A stretch of DNA of 64,000 nucleotides from Paralvinella palmiformis (taxonomy: Eukaryota; Annelida; Polychaeta; Terebellida; Alvinellidae). The translations under genes were made by a program, and so were the position numbers. The notes under the pieces are model-generated. The model was not told the origin of the DNA. It saw nothing but the letters and a program-made list of their open reading frames with translations, and ran no database searches. The DNA lies in contig JAODUP010000318.1 of NCBI GenBank assembly GCA_025642065.1, positions 62,001 to 126,000 of the forward strand, given 5' to 3'. Of this stretch, positions 38,122 through 48,403 are shown in pieces (position 1 is the first letter of the stretch; each line of letters begins with the position of its first letter).

Positions 38122-38480
38122 ACTGATGATATTCAGAATTCCAACAAAATTATAGATAAAATACATAATTCCTGGCATCCAAATGTTATACATACAATAC
38201 ACTGTTACTGTCAGATGAACAAGACAATATTTAGACTAACAAGATATTACACGTTAACATACAACAAACATAAACTAACTGCTAATAATGACCTGAGAAC
38301 GTTATAAGAACACACACACACACACATTATATACCTTACCATACGCAGGTAAGCTAAGTAATGATATCCGGTAGCCGTATATAACAAAGCGATACTACAC
38401 GTTGTTCTGGTAACATTACGACGATAACGTTTTGTTCCATCATCTGTTGCCATAATGATGATATATAAACACGTTAACGT

Positions 38481-38514
<34 letters not shown>

Positions 38515-38861
38515 CCAACTATCTCACATCACCAGTACGATTTATTATAAGTACGTGTTCTGGTGATCTGTTAACTATAACTCCAGTGACTATCGTACGT
38601 ATATCCTGTTGATGTAAACACACGTTGAGGTAGGTTAAGGTGTGTTATTTGTCTACAGTCATATACCCACGTGACTTGGGTGTATCACGTGGGATCTGAT
38701 CTATCCGGCGTTGAGGTGTAGGCTAGCCTATCCTCATGTTTGAGGCACACCACTAGTACCCTTAACACCCAACAATGATTGTGGATTAGGTAAAGTGACT
38801 GGAATACATCACAAATGTGTTCAGGATAGGTGGAACATATTACAAGTATACTGCCGCTTCC

Positions 38862-38942
38862 TAGTCGGAACACACAGCCCGATAACCGGAACACACAGCC
38901 CGATAACCGGAACACACAGCCCGATAACCGGAACACACAGCC
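38862..38942. repeat. 21-bp minisatellite, about 4 copies
   Basis: Unit cccgataaccggaacacacag repeated with few changes. The multiple-of-three length again creates spurious open frames with Leu-Cys-Val-Pro-Val-Ile-Gly. Confidence 0.9.
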
Positions 38943-39384
38943 AGTAGATTAACAAGTGTTCTAGTAACCGGAACACGCAGATAGTCGGGCAAAATATTCC
39001 AGTGAAGAGAACACATCGCAAGTAGACCATCACATAGTTCAGTAATGGGAACATGACCTAGTAGTCTTGAGAGCCGAGGAAGTAGTCATATCATTGAAGA
39101 TGACGAAGTAGTAAAAATTAGCCTGGTCTTGTTTATTTAACCTCACTGACACACTGACTGATGTCCCAAATAATACGAAAACGATCAATTATTTACGACC
39201 AACTGAATTATTTATTCCTAACCGACCAACTGCACGCTCAACAAAAACACATAACCCACAAGCATCTCCGATACGTCTAGCCCGACGCGCGTAAAGATGA
39301 CTTATAACAAACCCATAATCCGTTTCCTTGACAACGCATCTCGCTTTAATCCGGACACGCCGGAACAAGACATTACCGAGACGA

Positions 39385-39410
39385 GGGGGCGGAGTGAGGA
39401 TCCAATCAGC
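39385..39410 (+). promoter_or_regulatory. Possible promoter: GC box and CCAAT box
   Basis: GGGGGCGGAG at 39385-39394 is followed by CCAATCAGC at 39402-39410, inside a locally GC-richer block (about 39100-39830) of the large CASK intron. No exon or TATA box was identified after it on the plus strand. The order and spacing are like a housekeeping promoter, but both motifs are short. Confidence 0.2.
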
Positions 39411-40559
39411 TGTTCGGCACTTCTACTGAACTTGGTTAATTAGTGTTAATTACTCCTCCAAAGCCGGGTATCATACGCCGATGAATTAGACGGTTGTAAG
39501 AGGAATGTTATAAACAGGATTTACATCCAATTTTAAACACATTCCTACTACAAGTCGTCGGTAACAGTTCTCCATCACTCGCCGCCTACTATACCAACTA
39601 GAGCCCGAGAACCTTATAATGCTACGGGATAGACTGGCCAGGACCGTGTGTCATTAGTACAACAGCTCAATTACGAAGACATACGTTAGTCGGTTGGATA
39701 GGGATCAGAGCCCGGTAATGTCCTGTTTGAGGATCGCATATAAACATCGGTTAAGGCAAGTTTCGGCTCAAAGTCGGTTAGGTTTAAAAATGTCCAGGTC
39801 CCGGCAATGATCTGCTTATAATCCAGCTAATTGGAGCTCTACATGTATCTACAGGTAATTGAACCCTTTAGCTGTGATATGTAATAGCCAGTACTACTAC
39901 AACATTCTACTCAAGTAGAGGCTGTACTGTAGAGTGTTGTAGATACCTATATTTCCACAAACCTACTTCTCTATAAACTTATAAAGCCTTAGCTCCACAC
40001 ACCTATATATCCACAGATAAACATCTATCCAGACCTATATCTATACAGACCTACAAATATATCATGAAATACTATAGACCATAATATTATTATATCTACA
40101 GACCTATATCTCCACAGATCTCCAACCACATGGACCTACAATTATTATACAGATCTATATCTCCACAAACCTATAGATCCACATACCCATACATTATCAC
40201 TGACGTGTATGTATATCTCTCTACACACACACACACACACTCTCTCTCTCTCTCTCTACACCGTATGTCTATCCTACCTGCCATGATGTATACCCTCTAT
40301 CTATGACATAATACCACTAACATGTGGCCATTGTCTAATAAGACCTGCCCTTGGCTGCTGTTCAGTAAGATTCCTGTCATTATCAACACATAATGACACT
40401 GTCATCATATACATTACGGCCTCCTAACACACCAACTGAGCCTCACTTGACATTTGAGGATCTACTCTGAGCCTCTCCTGATGGAGATGAGGGTAAGTCT
40501 AATACGTGAACAGGTGTCTAGACGGACGGGCAGACAGGTGGACATATAGATAGACGAGC

Positions 40560-40597
<38 letters not shown>

Positions 40598-40666
40598 TGT
40601 TTTATATATATAGACACACAGATGAATAGACAAGGGTAAACAAACAACATGACAAATAAACAATAA

Positions 40667-41100
40667 CACCGTCTGACAAATAACATAGAGTAGACAGATT
40701 AACACCATCTGACAAATAACAGGGTAGACAAATTAACATTGTCTGACAAATAACAGAGTGGACAGATTAACACTGTCTGAGAAATAACAGGGTAGACGAA
40801 TTAACATTGTCTGACAAATAACAGGATAGACAAATTAACACTGTCTGACAAATAACAGGGCAGACAAATTAACACTGTCTGACAAATAACAGAGAGGACA
40901 GAGTAACACCGTCTGAGAAATGACAGAGTGGACAGATTAACACCGTCTGAGAAATAACAGAGTGGACAGATTAACACTGTCTGACAAATAACAGGGTAGA
41001 CAAATTAACACCGTCTGACAAATAACAGGGTGGACAAATTAACACCGTCTGACAAATAACAGAGTGAACAGATTAACACCGTCTGACTAATCAACAGTTG
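40667..41100. repeat. 34-bp minisatellite, about 12 copies
   Basis: Unit caccgtctgacaaataacag plus ggtagacaaattaa with single-base variants (agagtggac, agatt, gagaaat). It is less homogeneous than the arrays at 20023 and 54748. Confidence 0.93.
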
Positions 41101-41518
41101 AATGGATTAACACTGTCCACAGATTAATGGTATTTAAACGCCATCTAGAGATTACTGCTGTTCCATGGATTAACACTATCCACACAACACATTAACAACA
41201 ACCAGTATTTAGATGGTACCGAACAAAGGGAGAAAATTATTCTCCCATCCACAGAAATATCAGCACATACACAAATCATGCCATCAGAACTAGCTGTCTG
41301 AAACACAAAATCTCACTTAGTCAACATATGGTTATTAAGGAGCACGCCGAACCCTAGTCCAGCCACGTCTACACCTCACATTACCAACTAAAGTCTATTA
41401 TTATAAAGTGAGCGAGAGTGAGCTAGGTCACTTCTGGTGAAAATTATCCCTCAATCATATTATAGTCTCAACATACAGGTACCTCATCTACTGGACCTTA
41501 AATCAGTGTCTACTCATT

Positions 41519-41697
41519 TCACTCGTGGCCCAGTGGTAGCGCGCTGGACCAGAGATCAATAGATCCCGGGATTCGATTGCCGTTCCCGACAGACCCAAAT
41601 CTCAAACGTGTTTTCATCCTTCATTTCATTTCTTCCCGGTACTCCTTGGTCTCATTAGCCCATACAATGTGCACAAAGTGGACCTTAAAAGAGCATT
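41519..41697 (+). repeat. Diverged tRNA-derived SINE
   Basis: Head tcgtggcccagtggtagcgc, B-box-like gggattcgattgcc and a 3' half (tcattagcccatacaatgtg cacaaagtggacc) that is a diverged version of the main family's 3' domain. It may be an older subfamily. Confidence 0.7.
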
Positions 41698-42199
41698 TCA
41701 TTTCTACGTCATCCCAACTACCATGGTAGTATTCATAACATCACATCACCAGACACATCCTCAAACAGTAAAAGGACTCTGTACAAAAAGATGTCTTCTG
41801 TCTCAACTTCCAACACTTCTAACCTCATATACCAAAGTTTAAAGCTACGTCGTTGTATATAATACTTCCTATCAGTTATGGGACAATTCGGCTCACCATT
41901 CAGGAATCTGTCTTGGGTACCGATGATTATCATCTACCTTTTTTTTTCTCCAGAAGCAATGACCATCTTCGGTGATGACTATCACGACAACAAATCATCA
42001 ACAAATATATTCCTATACATACGATGTCAGTCCTGTAATTACCTGTAACTACATCTCTCAGTTGGTGACTAAAAGCCTCTTGTTAGACACGCACACGTAC
42101 ACGCGCGCACACACACACACACACACAAACGGCGTCATATATCACTGGCTTAATATGGAGAAATCGTATCTTTAAGACTGGTCTTTCTTACAAATAAAA

Positions 42200-43140
42200 C
42201 TTTGTTTCACCAAAAACCAAATATTTTTCGACAATGATATGTTTACAAGCTGTCCAGGTGTGACAGGTTAGTCAGGAAGATAACGTTAATCACATAATCA
42301 GTAAATACAAATTAATTAAAACATAATCTCTTATCTGTTAAGCATTATTTTATAAACATTTATCTAGGTCTCTAGTATGATTTATCTCCCTAATTAGCAG
42401 TATCTTTATCTATAGAAAAATACCCTTCTTGTGATATCTATCATTTCCCAAACTCACTCAAGATATGTATTGTAAATGGAAATTTTTAAAAAGGAAAGTA
42501 TTTTTCCGCAATATTTCCAGTCGAACTCGTGGTGGTGGCGTCACATTTTTAGAATCCGTAATCGGAAGAGCTTCTTATTCAATTATCAATTATAAAAATA
42601 ATTTTTAAAACAAATTTTGTACACAGATATCATATCTTCAGCTAAAACAATACTGTGATCCTTCAGAGTGGGATTTAATATCAAATATATTGCTCATATA
42701 ATATAGAACAAAACCTGTATCACTGTGTATAATATAATTTGTATTTAGTATGAATAACAATATACAACACTTAATACAAATGACCAGGTCTATAAAAAAA
42801 ACAGCCAAGAATTATTACTTTTATACAAATGTGCTTAAATTAAGAAAGGACTATATATATATATATATATATACATCCAATATTAGGGATTTAACCATCT
42901 CAAAAGTAATCATGGTAGGGACACTCATTAAAAGATGATTTATAGATTCCTGCCAGATTAATTATAAAAATGAGATTTGTTGAGAGATCAAACTTGTCTG
43001 CTATCTCCATTATGTGATTAACTTACTGGAGAAATGAGCAAAATCTTACTTCAGTTGAAATAATTAATGGCTTATCTTGTACATTAGGTAAAGAATTTTC
43101 TTTTCGTTTCTGAATTTTATTAGGATAATCCAAAACACAT
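42200..43140. other. Intron sequence, no exon recognised
   Basis: AT-rich sequence with a short (TA)n at 42852-42872. No coding signal was seen before the (TG)n tract at 43144. Confidence 0.5.
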
Positions 43141-43142
43141 TT

Positions 43143-43143
<1 letters not shown>

Positions 43144-43219
<76 letters not shown>
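43144..43219. repeat. (TG)n(AG)n microsatellite
   Basis: About 29 TG units followed by about nine AG units, 260 bases past the L27A exon in gene direction. Confidence 0.95.
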
Positions 43220-43481
43220 TAACTGAGTGAATGAGTGAGTAACTGAGTGAGTGATATACTGTATCACTGGTTTTAGCACAAATCTTCTTCCAACCACAAA
43301 TAAACTATCCTGACTAACCAAAATAATAGTCTTTAATAATCCAGGATATGTCTATTTCCATTGACAACCACCAAAAAAATCCAGATGAACACACTCAAAA
43401 AAAATTCTAACAATCCGTGAAGCCAGACACACATCTACAGCACAAGTCAACAATGACACTATAATAAGGGATTTAACTCAC

Positions 43482-43600
43482 GTCTAATAAGGCATGTAGT
43501 CTGGTATCGTCAAAGACACTGTGTATGTAACCCTTTTCAGAGTCGCTGTAATCACTGAGGCACTGGATCTCTTCTAAGGAATCCAGGATCTGCGTCACTG
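43482..43600 (-). CDS. CASK: CASK exon: L27A domain
   Basis: A 119-base exon ending at donor GTGAGT in phase 0. It encodes AVTQILDSLEEIQCLSDYSD, then SEKGYIHSVFDDTRLHALLD. Human CASK has [20 protein letters not shown] then [20 protein letters not shown], the first L27 helix bundle, which in vertebrates pairs with the L27 domain of SAP97/DLG1. The acceptor is a tandem gaagcag, so the exon may begin at base 43600 or 43597, with or without one Ala. No other AG is present for a long way upstream, and the tract before it is T-rich. The following intron is 26.7 kb. Confidence 0.94.
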
Positions 43601-44055
43601 CTTCAGGAGTTGACAGGTCAAGGCCAAATGCAAAAAAGCAAATACATCGATGACGAACATGTCACATTTGTGACAAAGGAAAGGAAGAAAAAGATGGGAT
43701 TGACAAAGGCTTAATTAAATATCAATAGTAATATTTGTCAATATAATCATTACTGATTATCTTTTAATTAAAGGGGCATATCCACACACAGAATACTGTA
43801 ACAAGTTTTAGTTGTGGCTACAATTAATATAGAGAAATATGTTTGTAAGAGTCCACACTTTCATACATTAAGTTCACCATCAAATCATCAAAACTGATGG
43901 ACTTTTCCTGTGGATCGATGTTGATGTTTTGATAATCCCAGTCTCGAAATCAACTCTGTTATTTGTGAGTCTCTGGGAACAGAGATGACCTCTGCCAAAG
44001 TTGACGCGGCTTATGGTAAAACTGTCTCCCAAATTCAGTCAGCTTATGCTTTAAG

Positions 44056-44119
44056 ATTGATTGATTGATGACTGATATTTTGCGGCCACTTTTGTGCACA
44101 TGGTAGGCTAAATGCCACG
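44056..44119 (-). repeat. 5'-truncated SINE insertion with perfect 15-bp duplication
   Basis: Only the tail and the start of the 3' domain are present (gattgattgatgactgatat, cttttgtgcacatggtaggc). Flanks repeat agcttatgctttaag at 44041-44055 and 44120-44134. Confidence 0.9.
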
Positions 44120-44296
44120 AGCTTATGCTTTAAGCATCTCTTATATATATTCTTATCTTCCAAAGTGTTTTATTCTAAAGCCTTTTAGTTTTTCTCACAT
44201 TGCATTAATGAAGTGGTTTGGCTGTCCGATATGAAATGTTCTGAAAGTGTTTCTTTCGGTGGCTAATACCATTTTAAAATGATTCTTATAACAAGA

Positions 44297-44413
44297 GGGC
44301 CAGCTTCACAGTCTAAATGGTATCATAGTTGACCAAAGAGTTCAAATCTATGGTGTGGACATGTCAGAAGGGTATTTCATCTCTCTTCATCTCATTATCT
44401 TCCCAGGTTGCTC
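44297..44413 (+). repeat. Old SINE copy interrupted by a later one
   Basis: Degraded head (ccagcttcacagtctaaatg), B box gttcaaatcta and part of the 3' domain up to ggttgctcg, where the minus-strand copy at 44414 begins. Confidence 0.7.
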
Positions 44414-44572
44414 GATGATGATGATGATGATTGGATGTTTTACAGCCACTTTTGTACACATGGGAGACCAAATGGGCCAACCGACCTCCAAAGGTAATGA
44501 AGCAGAGTCAAAGATGAAACACCCTTCAGATATGCCCACAGGCCGAGATTCAAAACCAGCAAGACCACCAAG
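44414..44572 (-). repeat. tRNA-derived SINE copy, head partly lost
   Basis: (ATG)n at the tail side, conserved 3' domain (caaatgggccaaccgacctc, aatgaagcagagtcaaagat) and a damaged head (gagattcaaaaccagcaaga). It abuts the older copy and lies 130 bases before the CASK exon end at 44704. Confidence 0.82.
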
Positions 44573-44703
44573 GATTCTGGGAGATAAAATTAACACAGAT
44601 ACTACACATCCCGCTTTAACTAAATTATCATGAGTCCTGGTGTTCATATCAATCACTATTTATTGTGTGATGAACAATGATCTGATGTGATATTTATACG
44701 AAC

Positions 44704-44815
44704 CAGCAGTTGTCGCTTCATCATCTCCTATGTCACCAAAGCCAATGTGATTCTGACTTAAGTCATGACTAAATGTGGCCCATTTGGAACTGGACACAGC
44801 TGCTAACACTGCCCC
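44704..44815 (-). CDS. CASK: CASK exon: calmodulin-binding segment, second part, and linker
   Basis: This 112-base exon has acceptor tttattcaccag, phase 0 at its start and phase 1 at its end, and donor GTTCGT. It encodes GAVLAAVSSSKWATFS, then HDLSQNHIGFGDIGDDEATTA. GAVLAAVSS matches human CASK 306-314 and completes the RRKLKGAVLAAV calmodulin-binding stretch. The rest is a divergent acidic linker before the first L27 domain, shorter than or as long as in human. The donor is unusual, but the phase (one leftover G) fits the CA or TG start of the next exon exactly. The intron before it, 45009 to 44815, is only about 190 bases. Confidence 0.9.
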
Positions 44816-44895
44816 CTGGTGAATAAATATTATTTTTTTAATATTAATAATATGTAATATTATTATGAAGGAATATGTGAATGTGTATGTCTGTC

Positions 44896-44921
44896 TGTGT
44901 GTGTGTGTGTGTGTGTGTGGG

Positions 44922-44954
<33 letters not shown>
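44896..44954. repeat. (TG)n(GA)n microsatellite
   Basis: TG units, a short G run, then GA units, in the 190-base intron between CASK exons 45009 and 44815. Confidence 0.92.
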
Positions 44955-44959
<5 letters not shown>

Positions 44960-45008
44960 GCATGCACATGAATAATGCTTGCATAAAAATTTTTAATTTT
45001 CCACTTAC

Positions 45009-45083
45009 TTTCAATTTCCGTCTTGCATTGAATTTCCTCAGTTCATCAACAGACTCACTCATATGGACTTTTGGGGCTCTTCC
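45009..45083 (-). CDS. CASK: CASK exon: calmodulin-binding / autoregulatory segment, first part
   Basis: A 75-base, 25-codon exon, phase 0 at both ends, with acceptor tttggatag and donor GTAAGT. It encodes GRAPKVHMSESVDE and then LRKFNARRKLK. The second part is identical to human CASK residues 295-305 and forms the start of the calmodulin-binding, autoinhibitory helix that follows the kinase domain in this family. The first part is less conserved (human ERDRYAYKIHLPETVEQ). The start was set by the only AG close upstream that preserves phase from HPWFIK. Long (TG)n and (AG)n tracts at 44896-44954 lie in the intron immediately 3' of it. Confidence 0.95.
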
Positions 45084-45530
45084 CTATCCAAATATAACAG
45101 ACAGTAATCGATTAAGACAATCATATCCCAAAACCATATAAGTATCCCGAAAATACAACACTCAATCTAGAATATGATAGGAAAAGAAAGACACAATTGA
45201 TTTGGATAAAGAAAAGTAATGATTTAACTCTAAAAATGAAAATTAAACTTTATTATTATTGATTATTAGGGTCTAATTACATTGTCAATCTTTCGGAATG
45301 CAGGTAACTTTGGTTATATTTATATGTAAATTATTTATATGCAAATGTTGAGAGGAAATTTATGACTTTGGTCACTTACAGAAATTGCATCAGCATAAAA
45401 AATGTGTGCATTATGTCCAGAATATTTCATCATGGATACCAAGAATATAACTTCACAGATCCAAGTTTTCAAAAATCACATCTAGGAGACATCTGACAGT
45501 GTTATAAGGTCCAGTACAGTGTGAGTACTC

Positions 45531-45665
45531 AGATGGTGAGGTTATTAGAGTATTGTGCTGCAAACATTCGGGTTATGAGTTTAAATGCAACCCATACCTG
45601 TAAATGTGGGATGTTTCACTGAACAGTGGTTGCCCATATATCCGAACTCAACTGAACCCAGTACA
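45531..45665 (+). repeat. Degenerate tRNA-like element
   Basis: gatggtgaggttattagagt and gggttatgagtttaaatgca resemble decayed A and B boxes. The downstream part resembles the remnant at 13327. Confidence 0.4.
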
Positions 45666-46024
45666 ATAATAACAATAAATTAACAATTTAATACTACAGA
45701 ATATCATCGTTAACTGTTTAACACAATTATCAGACAGAAAAGTCTATCACTTGAAATGAAATTAAACACAATCCTGACAGTGGAGATGATTAAGGATGAT
45801 CTAACAGATAACTGATACCTCTAAAATGATCTGTACAGAGAGACATCTCTGCTAGATATAGCCATTGCCTTCTCTCATTACAGAGGTTCAATATGTGGTT
45901 GTTCAGTGAATGAGCTGGCAACTAGTTCTACAGTGGAACTCAAAGAGTGATTCCATATACCCAAGTTATTAAGAAATGAGACAAGATGAGACTATGATGA
46001 CCAGCTTAAAATTGTGAAATGCTG

Positions 46025-46150
46025 CTGTAGTTTACGACGACTGTCTTAGTGCACAAGGTAGACGAAGTGGACCGAGCAACCTTTAAAAGATAAAATGAGC
46101 CGAAGTGAAAGATCAGATCTCCTTCAAACATTGTTAGGATGTGAAACCAG
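46025..46150 (-). repeat. Strongly diverged SINE copy
   Basis: Recognisable from gtgcacaaggtagacgaagt, gaccgagcaacctttaaaag and gaagtgaaagatcagatc in the order of the main family's 3' domain. Another decayed copy is at 46368-46470. Confidence 0.6.
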
Positions 46151-46367
46151 ATGCGAAAGATCTCTGAGGAAATAAGGAAAGTCCATAATGTATAAGTTCT
46201 GTATGAGGTATCATAGAGTGATCTCTCATAAGTATCTCATTTCTTAACTCTTGATATCATTAACCTTTATGACAGACACTAATATTATATCATGATGAAA
46301 GATTTACTTATTTTAATAAATGTAAGCCTCATACAGTGCCAATGATATGTAAGGTTCTAGTTTTACT

Positions 46368-46470
46368 GTCACTTTGTGCACAGTGTCAGCTAAATTGGCT
46401 GACCGACTTCCAAAGGGAATAAGACAACTTGAAAGATGAAACACCGTTCACATATAGCTAGGCCAGGATA
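46368..46470 (-). repeat. Strongly diverged SINE copy
   Basis: ctttgtgcacagtgtcagct, ccgacttccaaagggaataa and gaaagatgaaacaccgttca follow the family order with many changes. Confidence 0.65.
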
Positions 46471-46479
46471 CACAATGCA

Positions 46480-47735
46480 CATGACAACCAAAACTAGAAT
46501 TCAGATGCAAATCCCTGAATCGATTCGTACAATTTTTTTCAACAAATATTCAGCATAAACTACAAAAGGTTTTTAAAAGCATCACGAAAACATTGTTATA
46601 ATTACACTTATAGATATAATTACAGGGTTTTTTAAAGTGGGAATTTAATGTGAATAGAAGTTGATTGTCTTGATTCTTGCAAAATCGATTTACGAGAATC
46701 AATATTGATTCTTGTAAATTCTCACAAAATTCTAGCCCTGACCATTTCTTTTAGAGATATTTGTGAGTATAGGTTACATGTGATTTCCTGGCCTGTGTAG
46801 TATATACTGACTGCTTGTTGACCCATACATTAAGTACTGACTTTCACATTTTACTTCATTTCATATATCCTTCTATTGGGTTAACAAAATGTGATCTGGG
46901 AGATAAGTGGAAGGTAGTGCAGGATGCCTTCAAAATCAGTCCATCTGAAATCAGCTGCAGTAATTTTTAATGTTAAACACTTGGTGGCGGCACTGTTGTA
47001 AATTCATTCTATAAAGGCTGATTACGACTGGGCTGTAGTATGAAAAAGTAGATTTTCTGTTTGTTTATTGCAAGATTCCATTTTTCCTTCATTAACTAGT
47101 ACATGCTTAATTTAAGGCTCATCAGCTGCATTTATATGTGTACTGAATGCTGTATTTATGCAGCCTTTAGGAACAATGGTGAAAATATGATGGGTCATCT
47201 TTTACAATACTGCTCCACTGGCATAAAAGTATGGACCCGGGCAACTGCACACATACATAGTAAGTCACATAAAAACCTTTTTTCATCCACAGTATTACCA
47301 CAATGTTCTGTTAACAATAACTTAACAGAGACATTGGTAAGAACACTTCTATATCACAGACATAAGAGTGGCCTTTGAACCAAAAAAAAAACTGCCTGAA
47401 AAGCAGGAAAGGAAATCACAGAGCAGTGAGCCACATGCATCTGAGGGTTTGGGACAAAAATATGTGATTTGTGCATTTTCAAGATAATCTTAGACTGCTG
47501 GAGTGGAGATAAAAAAAATTGCCAGAAATTCAAACACTCCCTTTTTCTGAAAACGTTATTTCATCTCTGGAAAAACCCTAAATCCGGTAAATGCTGGAAA
47601 ACATCCCTTTAATATGAGCAAATAAAAGGCGGGTTCTATGGAGCATTTTAACAAGCAACATATTTTGGTATAATGTTGTGGATTACTTCCAACCTAGTAG
47701 TGATGGATAGAGATAAATTTTGACATCCAACTGAC
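46480..47735. other. Intron sequence between CASK exons
   Basis: No further exon was recognised. A plus-strand open frame at 47103-47378 has no family resemblance. A CTCF-like motif with one mismatch lies at 46978-46996. Confidence 0.55.
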
Positions 47736-47861
47736 CTTGATGAACCACGGATGTCTGATAGCATCCTCTACGGTGATTCTTCGGTCGGGATCAATCTCAA
47801 GCATCCTGTGTACAAGATCCTTTGCATCATCTGATATGTTGCACCAGATTCGGCTCTGCAT
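47736..47861 (-). CDS. CASK: CASK exon: end of kinase C-lobe
   Basis: This 126-base, 42-codon exon has phase 0 at both ends, acceptor ctttgaccag and donor GTCAGT. It encodes MQSRIWCNISDDAKDLVHRM, then LEIDPDRRITVEDAIRHPWFIK. Human CASK has [20 protein letters not shown] followed by [21 protein letters not shown]. The AKDLV-RM, DP-RITV and HPW positions are the conserved helix H and I elements of CaM-kinase-type domains, and the conserved Arg is in place. It has no in-frame stop and its first codon happens to be ATG. It follows directly from the exon at 48228. Confidence 0.96.
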
Positions 47862-48129
47862 CTGGTCAAAGAATAATATATATCAGCAGTAAAGATGTGT
47901 GCTGATGAGTGCTGTGTTATCAAGCACACACACACACACACACACATACAGAGTGGTGGTTGAGACTTTTCTTAAGCTTCAATGTTGGTAATGCCAGGGG
48001 TTATATGATCATTTTTTGAAGGCTAAACATCCCACAACTACAGACAATCTGGAGAAATTATACCATGACACAGACATGGATTGTGGATCAATACTGAATC
48101 CTGAATACACACAAAGTGAAATAAAGAGA

Positions 48130-48165
<36 letters not shown>

Positions 48166-48227
48166 ATAGCCAGACAGACAGAAGACCCAGACATAGAGAA
48201 CTGAATATTCCTCATTGAGCCACTTAC

Positions 48228-48403
48228 ATTATAAAGACCACGAGTGATGACATCAAAGAGCCTCTCCTTGGTGCCACAAAATGGCAGCTGTCCACTTAGC
48301 AGTATGTACATCATGACGCCACATCCCCACACATCTACTGGCTTACCATAGGGCTCTCTGTTAATGACCTCCGGAGCCATGAAGTTAGGTGTACCTATGC
48401 GAC
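48228..48403 (-). CDS. CASK: CASK exon: activation segment, APE motif, helices F-G
   Basis: A 176-base exon between acceptor gcattttcag and donor GTAAGT, entering in phase 1 and leaving in phase 0. It encodes [38 protein letters not shown], then [23 protein letters not shown], the DVWGCGV segment of helix F and the LPF-GTKERLF segment all match human CASK residues about 179-236 in order. The two bases at its start complete the Gly codon begun in the exon at 56779. The reading frame stays open past the donor into the intron, where a (TC)n tract would encode Ser-Leu repeats, but GTAAGT and homology end the exon at 48228. Confidence 0.97.

Noticed and set aside
47103..47378. Plus-strand open frame of 91 codons in a CASK intron.
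   Set aside because: No recognisable domain or codon pattern, antisense to CASK, no promoter or splice context.
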